NCBI RefSeq assembly: GCF_003664995.1
Contig: NZ_JFHL01000021.1
Span: 188,880-252,879, forward strand
Reading direction: 5' to 3'
Length of the DNA stretch: 64,000 nucleotides
Source: Mesotoga sp. BH458_6_3_2_1
GTDB lineage: Bacteria > Thermotogota > Thermotogae > Petrotogales > Kosmotogaceae
A model generated the notes under the pieces. It worked only from the letters and a program-made list of their open reading frames with translations, was not told the origin of the DNA and made no database searches. Both the position numbers and the translations under genes were made by a program. Of this stretch, positions 33,641 through 42,276 are shown in pieces (within the stretch, counting starts at the first letter, position 1; every line of letters starts with the position of its first letter).

Positions 33641-35113
33641 ATGGCGAGAATTGCGATTATAGGCGGTGGGATAGGGGGGCTGGCCGCTGGATGTTATGCC
33701 CAAATGAATGGTCTTGAATCAGTGATACTTGAAAAGGCCAGTCGACCGGGAGGCCTCTGTACATCGTGGGACAAGGGCGATTATATATTTGACGGCTGCA
33801 TACGTCATCTTGCTGGGCTTAAGCCAGGCACCCCACTCAACAATATGTGGAAAGACATTGGAGCGATGCCTTCCGATATCTACTTTCCCGAGGAACTGGT
33901 GAAAGTGATAGACCAGAAGGGCAATGAATTCACAGTATTCTATGATCTTGAAAAGCTTGAAACTGAAATGAAGAGAATCTCCCCTGAAGACTCTACACTT
34001 ATTGAAGACTACATAAATGCGATACGCAGGCTTTCCAACACTGACCTGATGGAGGTAGGTTTCTGGGGATTCAGAGACTGGTTGAGGAATCTCTTCACAT
34101 TAATAAAGAACAGAAAGGTCTCTAAATACACCATGATTTCATTCGCACAGAGGTTCAAGAGTCCAGTCTTGAGAACATTCTTCCCGGTAATCCAGTATGG
34201 ATGGGAAAGCATTCCACTAACTCTAAATCTAGGAGTGATGGCCGGATCGGCGGGAAAGAGATATGGCAGATACCTCGGGGGTTCGGCTGAATTCATAGAA
34301 TCGGTTGTGGACCGATATAAATCACTTGGAGGCGAGATTCTTTACAACACAGCTGTGGAAAGAGTTATGGAAGATAGTGGAAGGGCTGTCGGAGTGAGGC
34401 TTGAAAATGGTGAGGTGATCTCCGCTGACTATGTAATTTCAGACGCATATGGCTACGATACATTCAAGAAACTTATAGACGACAGACATCTCACCGATCG
34501 TCTACGCTCAATGTATTCAAAGCCCATAGATAGAATGATGATGGCTTTGCATGTATCTTTCGGCGTGAAAATGGATCTATCTGACAGACCGAATGCATTT
34601 TCTCTTTTCCTTGACGAACCTATCGAGATCGCAGGCGATAACTGTTCTATAGTCAACGTTATCAACTATAGCTACGACAAGAAACTGTCTCCGGAAGGGA
34701 AGACCAGTCTGAAAGTGATGTATGACACCTACTTTTCTTACTGGGAAGAGCTTTCGAAGGATCAGAAGAAATATGAGGAAGAGAAGGAGAAGATCGGCAA
34801 CAGAACAATCGAGGCAATTGAAAGATTTATTCCAGGTATAAGAGCCGCCGTTGAAGTAACCGATGTGGCAACGCCTTTGACCACGAAGAAGTTCACATCG
34901 AATGCCCGAGGATATGGAAGTAAAGAGGAGTTTCGATTGAGAGATACCTTAAAGGGGTTCCTTAACAAACCGATGACTCTGAAGACTCTAAAGAACTTCT
35001 TCGTAATAGGACACTCCATAGGAGGAACAAATCTCTACGGTTGTGCGGCAATGGGCAGGAACGCCGTCAAGAAGATTTGCAAGAAAGAGAAGAAGGACTT
35101 CTATTCTTCTTAG
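33641..35113 (+). CDS. CrtI/phytoene desaturase-like FAD oxidoreductase
   Basis: 490 residues. The N-terminal dinucleotide fold is IIGGGIGGLAAGCYAQ followed by VILEKASRPGGLCTSW, characteristic of phytoene desaturases and carotene isomerases. A second FAD contact is GRYLGGSAEFIESVVDRY, and the C-terminal signature IGHSIGGTNLYGCAAMGRNA is present. No carotenoid genes are nearby, so it may be a retinol-saturase-like or other polyene/lipid oxidoreductase. SD GGAGG precedes the ATG. It appears monocistronic. Confidence 0.82.
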   Translation: MARIAIIGGGIGGLAAGCYAQMNGLESVILEKASRPGGLCTSWDKGDYIFDGCIRHLAGLKPGTPLNNMWKDIGAMPSDIYFPEELVKVIDQKGNEFTVFYDLEKLETEMKRISPEDSTLIEDYINAIRRLSNTDLMEVGFWGFRDWLRNLFTLIKNRKVSKYTMISFAQRFKSPVLRTFFPVIQYGWESIPLTLNLGVMAGSAGKRYGRYLGGSAEFIESVVDRYKSLGGEILYNTAVERVMEDSGRAVGVRLENGEVISADYVISDAYGYDTFKKLIDDRHLTDRLRSMYSKPIDRMMMALHVSFGVKMDLSDRPNAFSLFLDEPIEIAGDNCSIVNVINYSYDKKLSPEGKTSLKVMYDTYFSYWEELSKDQKKYEEEKEKIGNRTIEAIERFIPGIRAAVEVTDVATPLTTKKFTSNARGYGSKEEFRLRDTLKGFLNKPMTLKTLKNFFVIGHSIGGTNLYGCAAMGRNAVKKICKKEKKDFYSS

Positions 35114-35151
35114 CGCTATTCAACGGGTAATGACTATGAATAATAACAAAA

Positions 35152-35180
35152 GAGAGGAATGCCCGAACGCCACTCCTCTC
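35152..35180 (-). terminator. Terminator of the Fe3+-type ABC operon
   Basis: Read on the minus strand: GAGAGGA (35180-35174), a 15-base loop containing an extra TG/CA pair, TCCTCTC (35158-35152), then TTTTGTTATT. It lies 20 bases after the ATPase stop codon, between convergent genes. The plus-strand direction lacks a T-tract. Confidence 0.7.
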
Positions 35181-35199
35181 CTGAAAAGTAGTCCGCTTA

Positions 35200-36321
35200 C
35201 TATGTCAGCTTTAGTGATCCGGCTCCGATCTTCTCCTTTGTTTCTTTGTTAAATAAGAGGTAGTTACTGGACGGAAAAGAGATTTCCATAACAGAATCAA
35301 CCACGAAATCTACTCTTCCGAAAACTACTATTGAGAACATAGTATTCTTGATCTTTGCTCTAACAACTGTCTCCATTCCAGAAGGGAGAGTTGAGTAAAT
35401 CGTGCAGGTATTCTCTCCTATATAAGGTTTCAGCTCGATGTCTTCAGGCCTTAATCCAATTATCACTTCATCTCCGCTCTTGACTTCATAGTCTTTCTTC
35501 ATGAGAAGCATTTCCAGTCTCAGTTCAGAAGTTCTTAGGACAATCATCTCTCCTTCAACTCTATCTACTTTCGCATCGAAGAAGTTCATCGATGGATTGC
35601 CGATGAAATCACCAACGAAGACATTCGCCGGCTGATCGTATATTACAAGCGGCGGCGCAAATTGCTGGAGAACTCCCTCTTCAAGAAGACAGACCTTGGT
35701 TGCCAGAGTCATCGCTTCCAGCTGGTCGTGGGTAACGTATACGACAGTCGATTCTATTTCTCTGTGGAGCCGTTTCAACTCGGCTCTCATCTCCATTCTC
35801 AGTTTAGCATCCAGGTTAGAAAGCGGTTCATCCATCAGAAGAACTTTTGGATTAGGTGCAAGCGTCCTGGCAATGGCAACTCTCTGCTGCTGACCGCCGG
35901 AAAGTTCTGAAGGATACCTGTCAAGAAGATCGCTTATTTTGACTAGATCCCCCATTTCCTTTACGCGCTTTCTAATTTCCTCTTTGCTCCACTTCATGTT
36001 TTCCAGACCGAAAGCAATGTTCTGAAGAACGGTCATATGTGGCCAGAGCGCATAATTCTGAAACAGAAGGCCAACATCTCTCTTGTCGGGTGATAGGTTT
36101 ATCTGTTTCTCGCTGGAGAAGACGACCCTGCCACCGATGCTGATTTCACCGACAGTAGGGGTTTCTAGCCCGGATATCATTCTGAGTGTGGTCGTCTTTC
36201 CACATCCGGAGGGACCAAGGAGCGTCACAAAGTCGCGGTCCTCAATTGTAAGATCTAGATTGTCTACCGCGTTGACACTTCCGAAAATCTTTGTCAGATT
36301 CTTCAGTATAATCTCAGGCAT
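35200..36321 (-). CDS. ABC transporter ATP-binding protein (PotA/FbpC type)
   Basis: 373 residues. Walker A GPSGCGKTT, Q-loop LLFQNYALWPHM, signature LSGGQQQRVAIAR, Walker B VLLMDEP and the switch His in YVTHDQ are all intact. A C-terminal TOBE-like regulatory domain spans about 240-373. It energises the preceding fused permease, probably for Fe3+ or a small anionic organic compound. The SD GGAGG is formed by the last codons of the permease gene. Last gene of the operon. Confidence 0.93.
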   Translation of the reverse strand: MPEIILKNLTKIFGSVNAVDNLDLTIEDRDFVTLLGPSGCGKTTTLRMISGLETPTVGEISIGGRVVFSSEKQINLSPDKRDVGLLFQNYALWPHMTVLQNIAFGLENMKWSKEEIRKRVKEMGDLVKISDLLDRYPSELSGGQQQRVAIARTLAPNPKVLLMDEPLSNLDAKLRMEMRAELKRLHREIESTVVYVTHDQLEAMTLATKVCLLEEGVLQQFAPPLVIYDQPANVFVGDFIGNPSMNFFDAKVDRVEGEMIVLRTSELRLEMLLMKKDYEVKSGDEVIIGLRPEDIELKPYIGENTCTIYSTLPSGMETVVRAKIKNTMFSIVVFGRVDFVVDSVMEISFPSSNYLLFNKETKEKIGAGSLKLT

Positions 36322-36325
36322 CAGG

Positions 36326-38119
36326 TCAACCTCCTATTCCTTTATCCAAACTTGCGCCGGTCACTTTGTTGATGATGAAATTGAATATCAGAACTATTCC
36401 GATTATCAGAAGGACAATCGCATTGGCGTATTGATTCCAGCCCTTCTCGTTATACTTGAAAAGCATTGTAGTCAATATACTAGTCGCCGGTGTTACAAGC
36501 AGTATGTAAAGGGCGAGCTCTCTCATACTAGAGATGAAGGGCAGAAGATATCCGGATATTACTGTTGGCTTCTGAATCGGTATGATTATCTTTACCATCC
36601 TTTTCCACCATCTGACCCCCAGAATTATTGCGGCCTCTTCAATTTCCTTGCCGAGCTGTAGAATTGCATTAATCCCCGCTCTGGATGCAAAGGGCAAATA
36701 CTTCACCGAACCGACAAGAGCTAGAATTGCAAAAGTGCCATAAAGAGGTGGTATAAACCCTCGTTGAACGGAGAACATCGATAAATATATCGCACCAAAT
36801 GCCATACTGGGAATCAGATATGGGAAGAAGGCCAACCTGTCAACCATATTGGAACCGAACTTTCCTCTGGTTTTGGCGACTGAGTACCCTATGAGAATAC
36901 CTATGGTTCCAGCAATTAACGCCACTACAAGTGACAGCGAGAAACTGTTGAACAATCCCTGATAAACATACTTGTTCTTCAGAATACCAGGTTCTCCGTT
37001 TGCTATATCTGGACTACCCTCTCCGGTCCAGAAAATCGTTGAGAGATTGCTAAAGGAATAATTCCCTGGCTCTACAAAGAAAGACTGCGCCGCAAAGGTC
37101 AAAAGCGGGATTATTGCTACTGCAACCAGAATAACCATCATGATTGCCGAAACAGGAGTGCGAAGCTTTCTCAGATTCACTAAAGAAATGTTCCCACTCT
37201 TTCCAGTAACAGTTGTAAACCCCTTTCTCTTGCCAATGATTATCTGGTTTATTGTCAGAATTGCCACCCCAACAACTATCATGAATGATGCGATGATATA
37301 TCCGGCGCCGGGATTAACTCCGTTGATTGTTCTATATAGCTGTGTTGTGAGTACCTGATACCTCACCGGACCTCCCAAGAATGATGGCACTGCAAAGGCA
37401 CTCATCGCACTTGAAAACACAAGCAAGAATGTCGAAAGGATGGCAGGCATCACTATAGGCACAGTTATCTTGAGGATTATGCGTAAACGGGATGTTTTTA
37501 GAATAACAGCAGCTTCTTCGAGGTTTGCGTCCATGTTTCTCAAAATTCCTCCGATCAAGATGAAGGCGAATGGCGCGTAGTGCATACCCAGTACGAGAAC
37601 GATCGGAACAAATCCGTACGCAAACCAGTCTGCAGTTTCAATGCCCGTTAGGGCCGTGAATATCCCCGGTACTCCACCAATGCTTTTGTTCTTGAAGAAG
37701 TTTAGCCAGGCCATAGCCAGTGTCCACGAAGGCATAATATATGGAAACAGCATCATGGTTGATATGGATTTCTTGAACCTCAAATTGGTTCTAGTAACCA
37801 TCCAGGCGAAAAAACCACCGACTATGAGTGCAAAGGCGCAGGTAGCTATTGCTACCAATAATGTATTAATCAGAGGCTTGTAAAACAAGTTGTCGCTTGC
37901 CGCACTGTTGAAGACATACTCCCAGTGATACGTAGTGAAATCTCCAACACTGGAACCCCTTATCCTTCTGAGTTCTGCAGAATGGACTGTCAAGGTGTCT
38001 ACACCGATGTAGAAGAGAGGTACAATTGTCAGATATATGAGTACAACTAGAAGAACTACTAGAATCGTATGCTCTGGCTTTGAGAAATATGCGAGTAACC
38101 TGTTTACGAGTTTCTTCAT
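36326..38119 (-). CDS. Fused two-domain ABC permease (FbpB/ThiP type)
   Basis: About 597 residues, roughly 12 membrane segments in two homologous halves, each with an EAA loop: LEEAAVILKTSRLRIILKIT and IEEAAIILGVRWWKRMVKII. Such fused permeases serve iron(III), thiamine and 2-aminoethylphosphonate importers. The partner binding protein is the preceding gene and the ATPase follows. ATG 38119 is chosen because AAAGGTGG precedes it; the GTG three codons earlier is part of that SD. Confidence 0.92.
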   Translation of the reverse strand: MKKLVNRLLAYFSKPEHTILVVLLVVLIYLTIVPLFYIGVDTLTVHSAELRRIRGSSVGDFTTYHWEYVFNSAASDNLFYKPLINTLLVAIATCAFALIVGGFFAWMVTRTNLRFKKSISTMMLFPYIMPSWTLAMAWLNFFKNKSIGGVPGIFTALTGIETADWFAYGFVPIVLVLGMHYAPFAFILIGGILRNMDANLEEAAVILKTSRLRIILKITVPIVMPAILSTFLLVFSSAMSAFAVPSFLGGPVRYQVLTTQLYRTINGVNPGAGYIIASFMIVVGVAILTINQIIIGKRKGFTTVTGKSGNISLVNLRKLRTPVSAIMMVILVAVAIIPLLTFAAQSFFVEPGNYSFSNLSTIFWTGEGSPDIANGEPGILKNKYVYQGLFNSFSLSLVVALIAGTIGILIGYSVAKTRGKFGSNMVDRLAFFPYLIPSMAFGAIYLSMFSVQRGFIPPLYGTFAILALVGSVKYLPFASRAGINAILQLGKEIEEAAIILGVRWWKRMVKIIIPIQKPTVISGYLLPFISSMRELALYILLVTPATSILTTMLFKYNEKGWNQYANAIVLLIIGIVLIFNFIINKVTGASLDKGIGG

Positions 38120-38145
38120 AGCAACCACCTTTGATGGGACTAAGA

Positions 38146-38163
38146 CTCCCCCAAAAGGGGGAG
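38146..38163 (-). other. 7-bp hairpin between binding protein and permease
   Basis: CTCCCCC (38146-38152) and GGGGGAG (38157-38163) flank AAAA on the plus strand; as RNA from the minus strand the loop is UUUU. It begins 15 bases after the binding-protein stop. Likely protects the binding-protein mRNA or attenuates the permease. Confidence 0.7.
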
Positions 38164-38177
38164 CCTAGCAAGTGTGA

Positions 38178-39260
38178 TCAATATGCGTACATATTCCAGA
38201 AATCTTCTACATCAAGTCTGTTATTGAAAAGGAATTCGGGATCTTCACCTATCAATACCTTCTCCCACACATCGAATGCATTATCACCAGGATATGGAAG
38301 GATAATTGGATTTGACGAGTAAGTTCCTTCAGATCCTGCCCAAGGAGCAAAACCTTCTTCTGTCAATAGATACTCGATGAAGAGCTTTGCCGCGTTAGGA
38401 TGTACGGCGTTGCTTGTAAGCATCATGTAACTGGGGTAGTAAAAGCCTGCGAAGGGTTCCATACCCATTATAGGTAGAAGAGCAAGATTCTTGGTATCTC
38501 TGTAGCGCACTTTCGAATAAGTACAGAGTCCGACTTTGTCGATGCCTTCTCCCCTAATTCCGAGAGACTCGGCCATCGTCGTGTCGCTGTTGATAAAGAC
38601 CAATCCGTTCTCCAGAACGCCTTTCATCCACTCGTAGCCGGCATTTTCAGTTGTAAGCTGAATAGGTTCGCCGAAATATCTCTCATAAGCCAATTCAAGA
38701 TCTTTGACTACTTCTGGAGTGGTTAGCATAGTCAGGAAGTTCATATTGACTCCTTCCTGGAAGGGATCCTTGAAGAAGAATCTTCCCTCAAATGCAGGAT
38801 CGGTAAGTGCCCAGACATTCGTAACGGGCGGGAAAGTGAAAGTCTCGGAATTGTACAAAAACACCTTCGTGATAACGGACAACACGAGAGGATTCTGCAT
38901 AGACTCAGGAATTACATCCTTCATATCTTCAGGAACGTAGTTTATTAAGTATCCAGGTTCGATTAGCTCTCCGAATACTCTCCCGCCATCCTGAGCTATT
39001 ACGAAATCTGCTCCTACGATGCCGCTTCCCACTTCTCTAGAGACCTTTTCGATCATCTCAAAGTCCTTCAAGTTATAGGCTTCTACTGCAATTCCATACT
39101 TCTCTGTGAAGGCTTCGGCCGCGTTTGATATTCTGCTGGTTATAGAATATACAACGACCTTCCCTTCCTTCTTTGCTGCCTCAAGCAGTTCCGGAGAAAC
39201 TGCAAGGATAGAAATTCCTAACATGATAACTAGGACGAGCAAAAACGACCTTAATTTCAT
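38178..39260 (-). CDS. Fe3+-type ABC transporter substrate-binding protein
   Basis: 360 residues, SBP family related to AfuA/FbpA and phosphonate binding proteins. A signal peptide (cleavage near ILAVS) is followed by LLEAAKKEGKVVVYSITSRI, the typical first strand of the family. The iron-ligating tyrosine pair is not obvious; FAGFYYPSYMML is the best candidate. So iron is possible but not certain. SD GGAGGTG precedes the ATG. It starts 30 bases after rapZ ends, so the transporter may be co-transcribed with rapZ. Confidence 0.88.
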   Translation of the reverse strand: MKLRSFLLVLVIMLGISILAVSPELLEAAKKEGKVVVYSITSRISNAAEAFTEKYGIAVEAYNLKDFEMIEKVSREVGSGIVGADFVIAQDGGRVFGELIEPGYLINYVPEDMKDVIPESMQNPLVLSVITKVFLYNSETFTFPPVTNVWALTDPAFEGRFFFKDPFQEGVNMNFLTMLTTPEVVKDLELAYERYFGEPIQLTTENAGYEWMKGVLENGLVFINSDTTMAESLGIRGEGIDKVGLCTYSKVRYRDTKNLALLPIMGMEPFAGFYYPSYMMLTSNAVHPNAAKLFIEYLLTEEGFAPWAGSEGTYSSNPIILPYPGDNAFDVWEKVLIGEDPEFLFNNRLDVEDFWNMYAY

Positions 39261-39290
39261 AAAACACCTCCAAGAATTGAAAGAATATGG

Positions 39291-40169
39291 TCACGAATTC
39301 TCTTTGTGCACCTTCTGCTCTCTATGATCAAGCGAAAGCCTCACACTATCGATTTTTAGTGCTTCGTACAGACGTTCGGCGATATACACAGATCTATGCT
39401 TGCCTCCAGTACAGCCCACAGCTATCTTAATGAAGTTTCTTCCACTTCCAGCGAATCCATCTATCGTCATTCTGCACAGTTTGAAAACAGTATTGAAATA
39501 GCTTTCTATCTCAGGATATTTCTCTAGGTAATCCTTTACTTGCTTATCCATTCCCGTGAGCTCTATAAGATCTTCGTAATAATACGGATTGGGAAGGAAT
39601 CTTACATCGAAAATCAGGTTGGCATCATGAGGGACTCCTTCATTATAAGAAAAACTCTCGATTTCGATTCTCATTGGTGGAAATGTGTACCCCCTGCCTC
39701 CAATTATTGAAACAATTGCCTCTTTCATCTCTTTCATGTCCATTCTTGAAGTATCGATAACATGATCGCAATGCTCTTTCAGGGGCTCCATGATACTTCT
39801 TTCTTTTTGAATGGCCTCTTCAAGTCCTTCCTCATGCTGCAACGGATGTGCACGCCTGGTCTTCTGATAACGATAGTAAAGTACATCATCCTCCGCGTCG
39901 AGAAAAACCGACACGATACTTAATCCTCTTTCCTTAAGCGATTCAAGACTTCCTATTACTTTTTCTATTCCACCGAACTTCTTTGCAGTTCGGATATCAA
40001 TAACAACGGCGCTCTTGTCGATTTCCTGCTCTCCAATCATACTGACAAGTTCTTCGATTATTGATGGAGGAACATTATCCATGCAGAAGAAGCCGAAATC
40101 CTCAAGCACATCTATCGCCGAAGACTTTCCGGCACCTGACATTCCGGTCACAACAACTATGCTTGAAGG
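39291..40169 (-). CDS. rapZ: RapZ/YvcJ-type nucleotide-binding protein
   Basis: About 292 residues. Walker A GMSGAGKS is close to the N-terminus. The C-terminal RapZ domain contains FDVRFLPNPYY and GCTGGKHRSVYIAE. In E. coli RapZ directs RNase E to the GlmZ sRNA and senses glucosamine-6-phosphate; in Gram-positive-like bacteria the homologue hydrolyses nucleotides and affects cell-wall metabolism. Which applies here is unknown. ATG 40169 is selected because GGTGAT lies seven bases before it; ATG 40178 is an alternative. Confidence 0.92.
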   Translation of the reverse strand, partial: PSSIVVVTGMSGAGKSSAIDVLEDFGFFCMDNVPPSIIEELVSMIGEQEIDKSAVVIDIRTAKKFGGIEKVIGSLESLKERGLSIVSVFLDAEDDVLYYRYQKTRRAHPLQHEEGLEEAIQKERSIMEPLKEHCDHVIDTSRMDMKEMKEAIVSIIGGRGYTFPPMRIEIESFSYNEGVPHDANLIFDVRFLPNPYYYEDLIELTGMDKQVKDYLEKYPEIESYFNTVFKLCRMTIDGFAGSGRNFIKIAVGCTGGKHRSVYIAERLYEALKIDSVRLSLDHREQKVHKENS

Positions 40170-40645
40170 CATTCGTAGCATCACCGCCCATCCAGAAAAG
40201 AAAGTAGCAAATGTAAACACAAAGAGATTGATACAATAAATTATACAATAATCTGGAAGAATTCTACTTTAGAGATCAATGTCGAAGGGAAGGCGTGGAA
40301 ACCGGGGTTGGGGGTCGGTGGTCGGGGGTTCGTAAGAGCAAGAGAAACTGGTTGACCGTGTTGAACGGTTCTCCGTTCTCCGAATAAAAAACCTGTTCTT
40401 CGTTCCAGAGCAAGGATCTGTTCTTCGTTCTTGGTCAAAACCGTAAAGCAGCAGCACCAAGATTCCGAACAGGAGCTTTGTCGGAATGACGGAATCTGGC
40501 CTTTAGGAATAACCATTCGCTGTCATCCCGAACTTGTTTCGGGATCTGCTCTCGGCGGGGGGCGGGGGACCGTTGACGGACAACGTCGCCTTCGGCAGCG
40601 CTCAGCGTCTTCTAGCCAAGCGACTATCTGCCCTGCACAGTCGGA

Positions 40646-40707
40646 ACTGGCCTCGCAAAACGCGAGACTTGCCACCGAAGGTGATTGGCCTGCGCCAGCA
40701 GACTGGC
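40646..40707 (+). repeat. ACTGGC-linked hairpin array, second locus
   Basis: ACTGGC, CTCGC-aaaac-GCGAG (40652-40666), ACTTGC, CACC-gaa-GGTG (40673-40683), ATTGGC, CTGC-gcca-GCAG (40690-40701), ACTGGC. The first two stems differ from any at 26477-26668; the last unit is shared. Confidence 0.78.
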
Positions 40708-40722
40708 TTCAAAAACGCCTCC

Positions 40723-40830
40723 TGCCGAAGGCAGCCTTGCGACCTGGCGTGATCTTCGCCAGCCTTGCGTCCCGGCATGTTCTTGGCCGGCATTGCGACC
40801 TGGGCCGTTCTTGCCCAGCCTTGCGTCTAT
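40723..40830 (+). repeat. ttgcg-linked hairpin array
   Basis: Units are CTGCC-gaa-GGCAG, ccttgcgac, CTGGC-gtgatctt-cGCCAG, ccttgcgtc, CCGGC-atgttctt-GGCCGG, cattgcgac, CTGGGC-cgttctt-GCCCAG, ccttgcgtc. Stems differ, spacers share TTGCG. The homologous array at 26683-26760 lacks exactly one 28-base unit. Confidence 0.8.
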
Positions 40831-40998
40831 TGTTTTATTCTTCCTCGCGCCAGCGAGCCTCGCCTTCTCGGTGAGCTCAGCAAACTCTCGACAATGCTCT
40901 TTCGAAGGACAGGTCTAAGTTCTGCGACGACAACGAATGACGGCTCTTCATAGCGTGCAGCGGATCTTCTGCTGCCAAGTATCTCGAAGTCTTCTAAC

Positions 40999-41508
40999 TC
41001 AGTCAAGATTGAAGTCGTGTCCGCAGTTCTTGCAGAAACGATTCTCTTTTTTGTTCAGCATGTAACAGAGACTACATTTCTTGTAACCAATGAGAGAAGT
41101 CCCACAACTGGAACACTTGCTTGCTTTGTCGTCATTCTCTGTGCCGCACTCCGGGCATCTGGAATAGCTTTTACTCTTCGTTTTCTGGATTTTTGCCTCT
41201 CTATCGGATACAAAAGTGTAATCATAGGTCATTTCTTCCTGCACTTCGCGCGTACTAACAGGTTCCTGCTCACTTACGGGACCGGAGAAATTCTTCGTCT
41301 TTGCCACATTTATGAGCATCCTCCCCAGTGTTGTAGCAATGAAACCTAGCACTACGAATACAAAGACACTTCCAAAGACTATGCTTAGATACGGTGCCAA
41401 GAAGATTCCCGCGAAGCTAAATATAATCAAACCTATACCCACCGCGTAGACTATTACACCTACTAACTTGATTATCGTTCTAACTGAATCATTAGAGCGG
41501 CTGTACAT
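40999..41508 (-). CDS. Membrane protein with double zinc ribbon
   Basis: 169 residues. Two membrane helices lie at about residues 12-60. After a charged linker come two zinc-ribbon units: CPECG...CSSCG (residues about 117-136) and CSLC...CKNCG (about 144-163), each with paired CxxC knuckles. Such short proteins are of unknown function, perhaps anchoring a nucleic-acid or protein partner at the membrane. SD GGACGGTGG precedes the ATG. The 3' end of this gene is duplicated as a decayed remnant at 26931-27063. Confidence 0.75.
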   Translation of the reverse strand: MYSRSNDSVRTIIKLVGVIVYAVGIGLIIFSFAGIFLAPYLSIVFGSVFVFVVLGFIATTLGRMLINVAKTKNFSGPVSEQEPVSTREVQEEMTYDYTFVSDREAKIQKTKSKSYSRCPECGTENDDKASKCSSCGTSLIGYKKCSLCYMLNKKENRFCKNCGHDFNLD

Positions 41509-41531
41509 TTTACCACCGTCCTTTCAATTCA

Positions 41532-41594
41532 ATTGTACAATGCAATTCTATTCGTTCAACTCATATCGTACACAATCCCTTTTGCGAGTTGAAC
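41532..41594. promoter_or_regulatory. Palindromes in the divergent promoter region
   Basis: ATTGTACAAT (41532-41541) is a perfect 10-bp palindrome. GTTCAACTC (41554-41562) and GAGTTGAAC (41586-41594) form a perfect 9-bp inverted repeat with 32 bases between arm starts, about three helical turns, fitting two protein sites on one DNA face. It lies between the zinc-ribbon gene (leftward) and the 26-codon gene (rightward). TTGCGA (41582) and TAGAAT (41604) could be a promoter with a 16-base spacer. Confidence 0.5.
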
Positions 41595-41641
41595 GGGAAA
41601 TTGTAGAATTGATTGACAGAAATCAGAAAGGAGCGAAAATT

Positions 41642-41722
41642 ATGGAGATTTCTACTGTGCTTTTGCTCTTAGCTCTTTTTTTTGGTGTAATTACGGTTCT
41701 AGTGATTTTTCTGAAGAGTTGA
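41642..41722 (+). CDS. 26-residue single-helix membrane peptide
   Basis: Small gene with its own SD (AAAGGAG, nine bases upstream). It encodes MEIS, a hydrophobic helix of about 20 residues, and FLKS at the end. The composition is that of a one-pass membrane peptide. Longer in-frame starts upstream lack an SD. Preceded by the palindromes at 41532-41594. It might be a regulatory or toxin-like membrane peptide, but nothing in the sequence identifies a target. Confidence 0.55.
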   Translation: MEISTVLLLLALFFGVITVLVIFLKS

Positions 41723-41752
41723 AGGGGTTTCCTTGAAAAGTGTTCGAATTTC

Positions 41753-42247
41753 CTAGTGCTTCTCTTTTGAAAAGGAGGCCAACTGACCTTCAGTTGCAGA
41801 AACAAGATCCGACGGTCTTAACCATAATTGGAGACCTCGCTTACCGGCACTCATAGAGACACTGTCTTCATTCAACACATCGCTGTCAATAAGTATTCTC
41901 AAGTTCTTCTTCATTCCAAGCGGAGAGACTCCACCTCTCACATAACCAGTAAGCGTCAGGAGTCGTTCTGCTGGAACAGTCTCAATATCCCTGTCTCCGG
42001 TAACTTTAGGGAGTTTTTTCATGTCTATCTCTCTGTGTCCCCCTAAGCAACAAACAAAGATACCACTTCTGTCACCCTTCAAGACGATAGTCTTCACCGT
42101 TTGCGACACAGATAATCCCAGTTTTAACGCGACATTCTCTGCGCCTAGATCGCTCTCATCGACTTCGTATTCCAGAACTTCATATTTTATCCCAAGGCCG
42201 TCTAAAATCCTTGTCGCATTCGTTCTGTGAGTTTTTTTGTCTTTCAT
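41753..42247 (-). CDS. ybaK: YbaK/EbsC-type Cys-tRNA(Pro) deacylase
   Basis: 164 residues, YbaK/ProX editing domain. The catalytic lysine region is QTVKTIVLKGD near residue 52. The GxSP loop GYVRGGVSPLGMKK is present and the C-terminal SAGKRGLQLWLRPSDLV matches the family. It hydrolyses Cys mis-attached to tRNA-Pro in trans. It follows prfA by 29 bases, forming a pilT-prfA-ybaK operon with a translation-related theme. Confidence 0.9.
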   Translation of the reverse strand: MKDKKTHRTNATRILDGLGIKYEVLEYEVDESDLGAENVALKLGLSVSQTVKTIVLKGDRSGIFVCCLGGHREIDMKKLPKVTGDRDIETVPAERLLTLTGYVRGGVSPLGMKKNLRILIDSDVLNEDSVSMSAGKRGLQLWLRPSDLVSATEGQLASFSKEKH

Positions 42248-42276
42248 GGATAACTCCGATCGGAATCCAGCATTCT

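Larger units (their letters stand above)
40250..40998. repeat. Repeat island 3
   Basis: About 750 non-coding bases. Contains the GGTTGGGGGTCGG unit (40301-40383), GTCAT palindromes (40464-40496 inverted, 40522-40548), an ACTGGC hairpin array (40646-40707) and a ttgcg hairpin array (40723-40830), then the block shared with 26647-27063. Open frames across it have no SD and low-complexity translations, so none is called. Confidence 0.8.
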
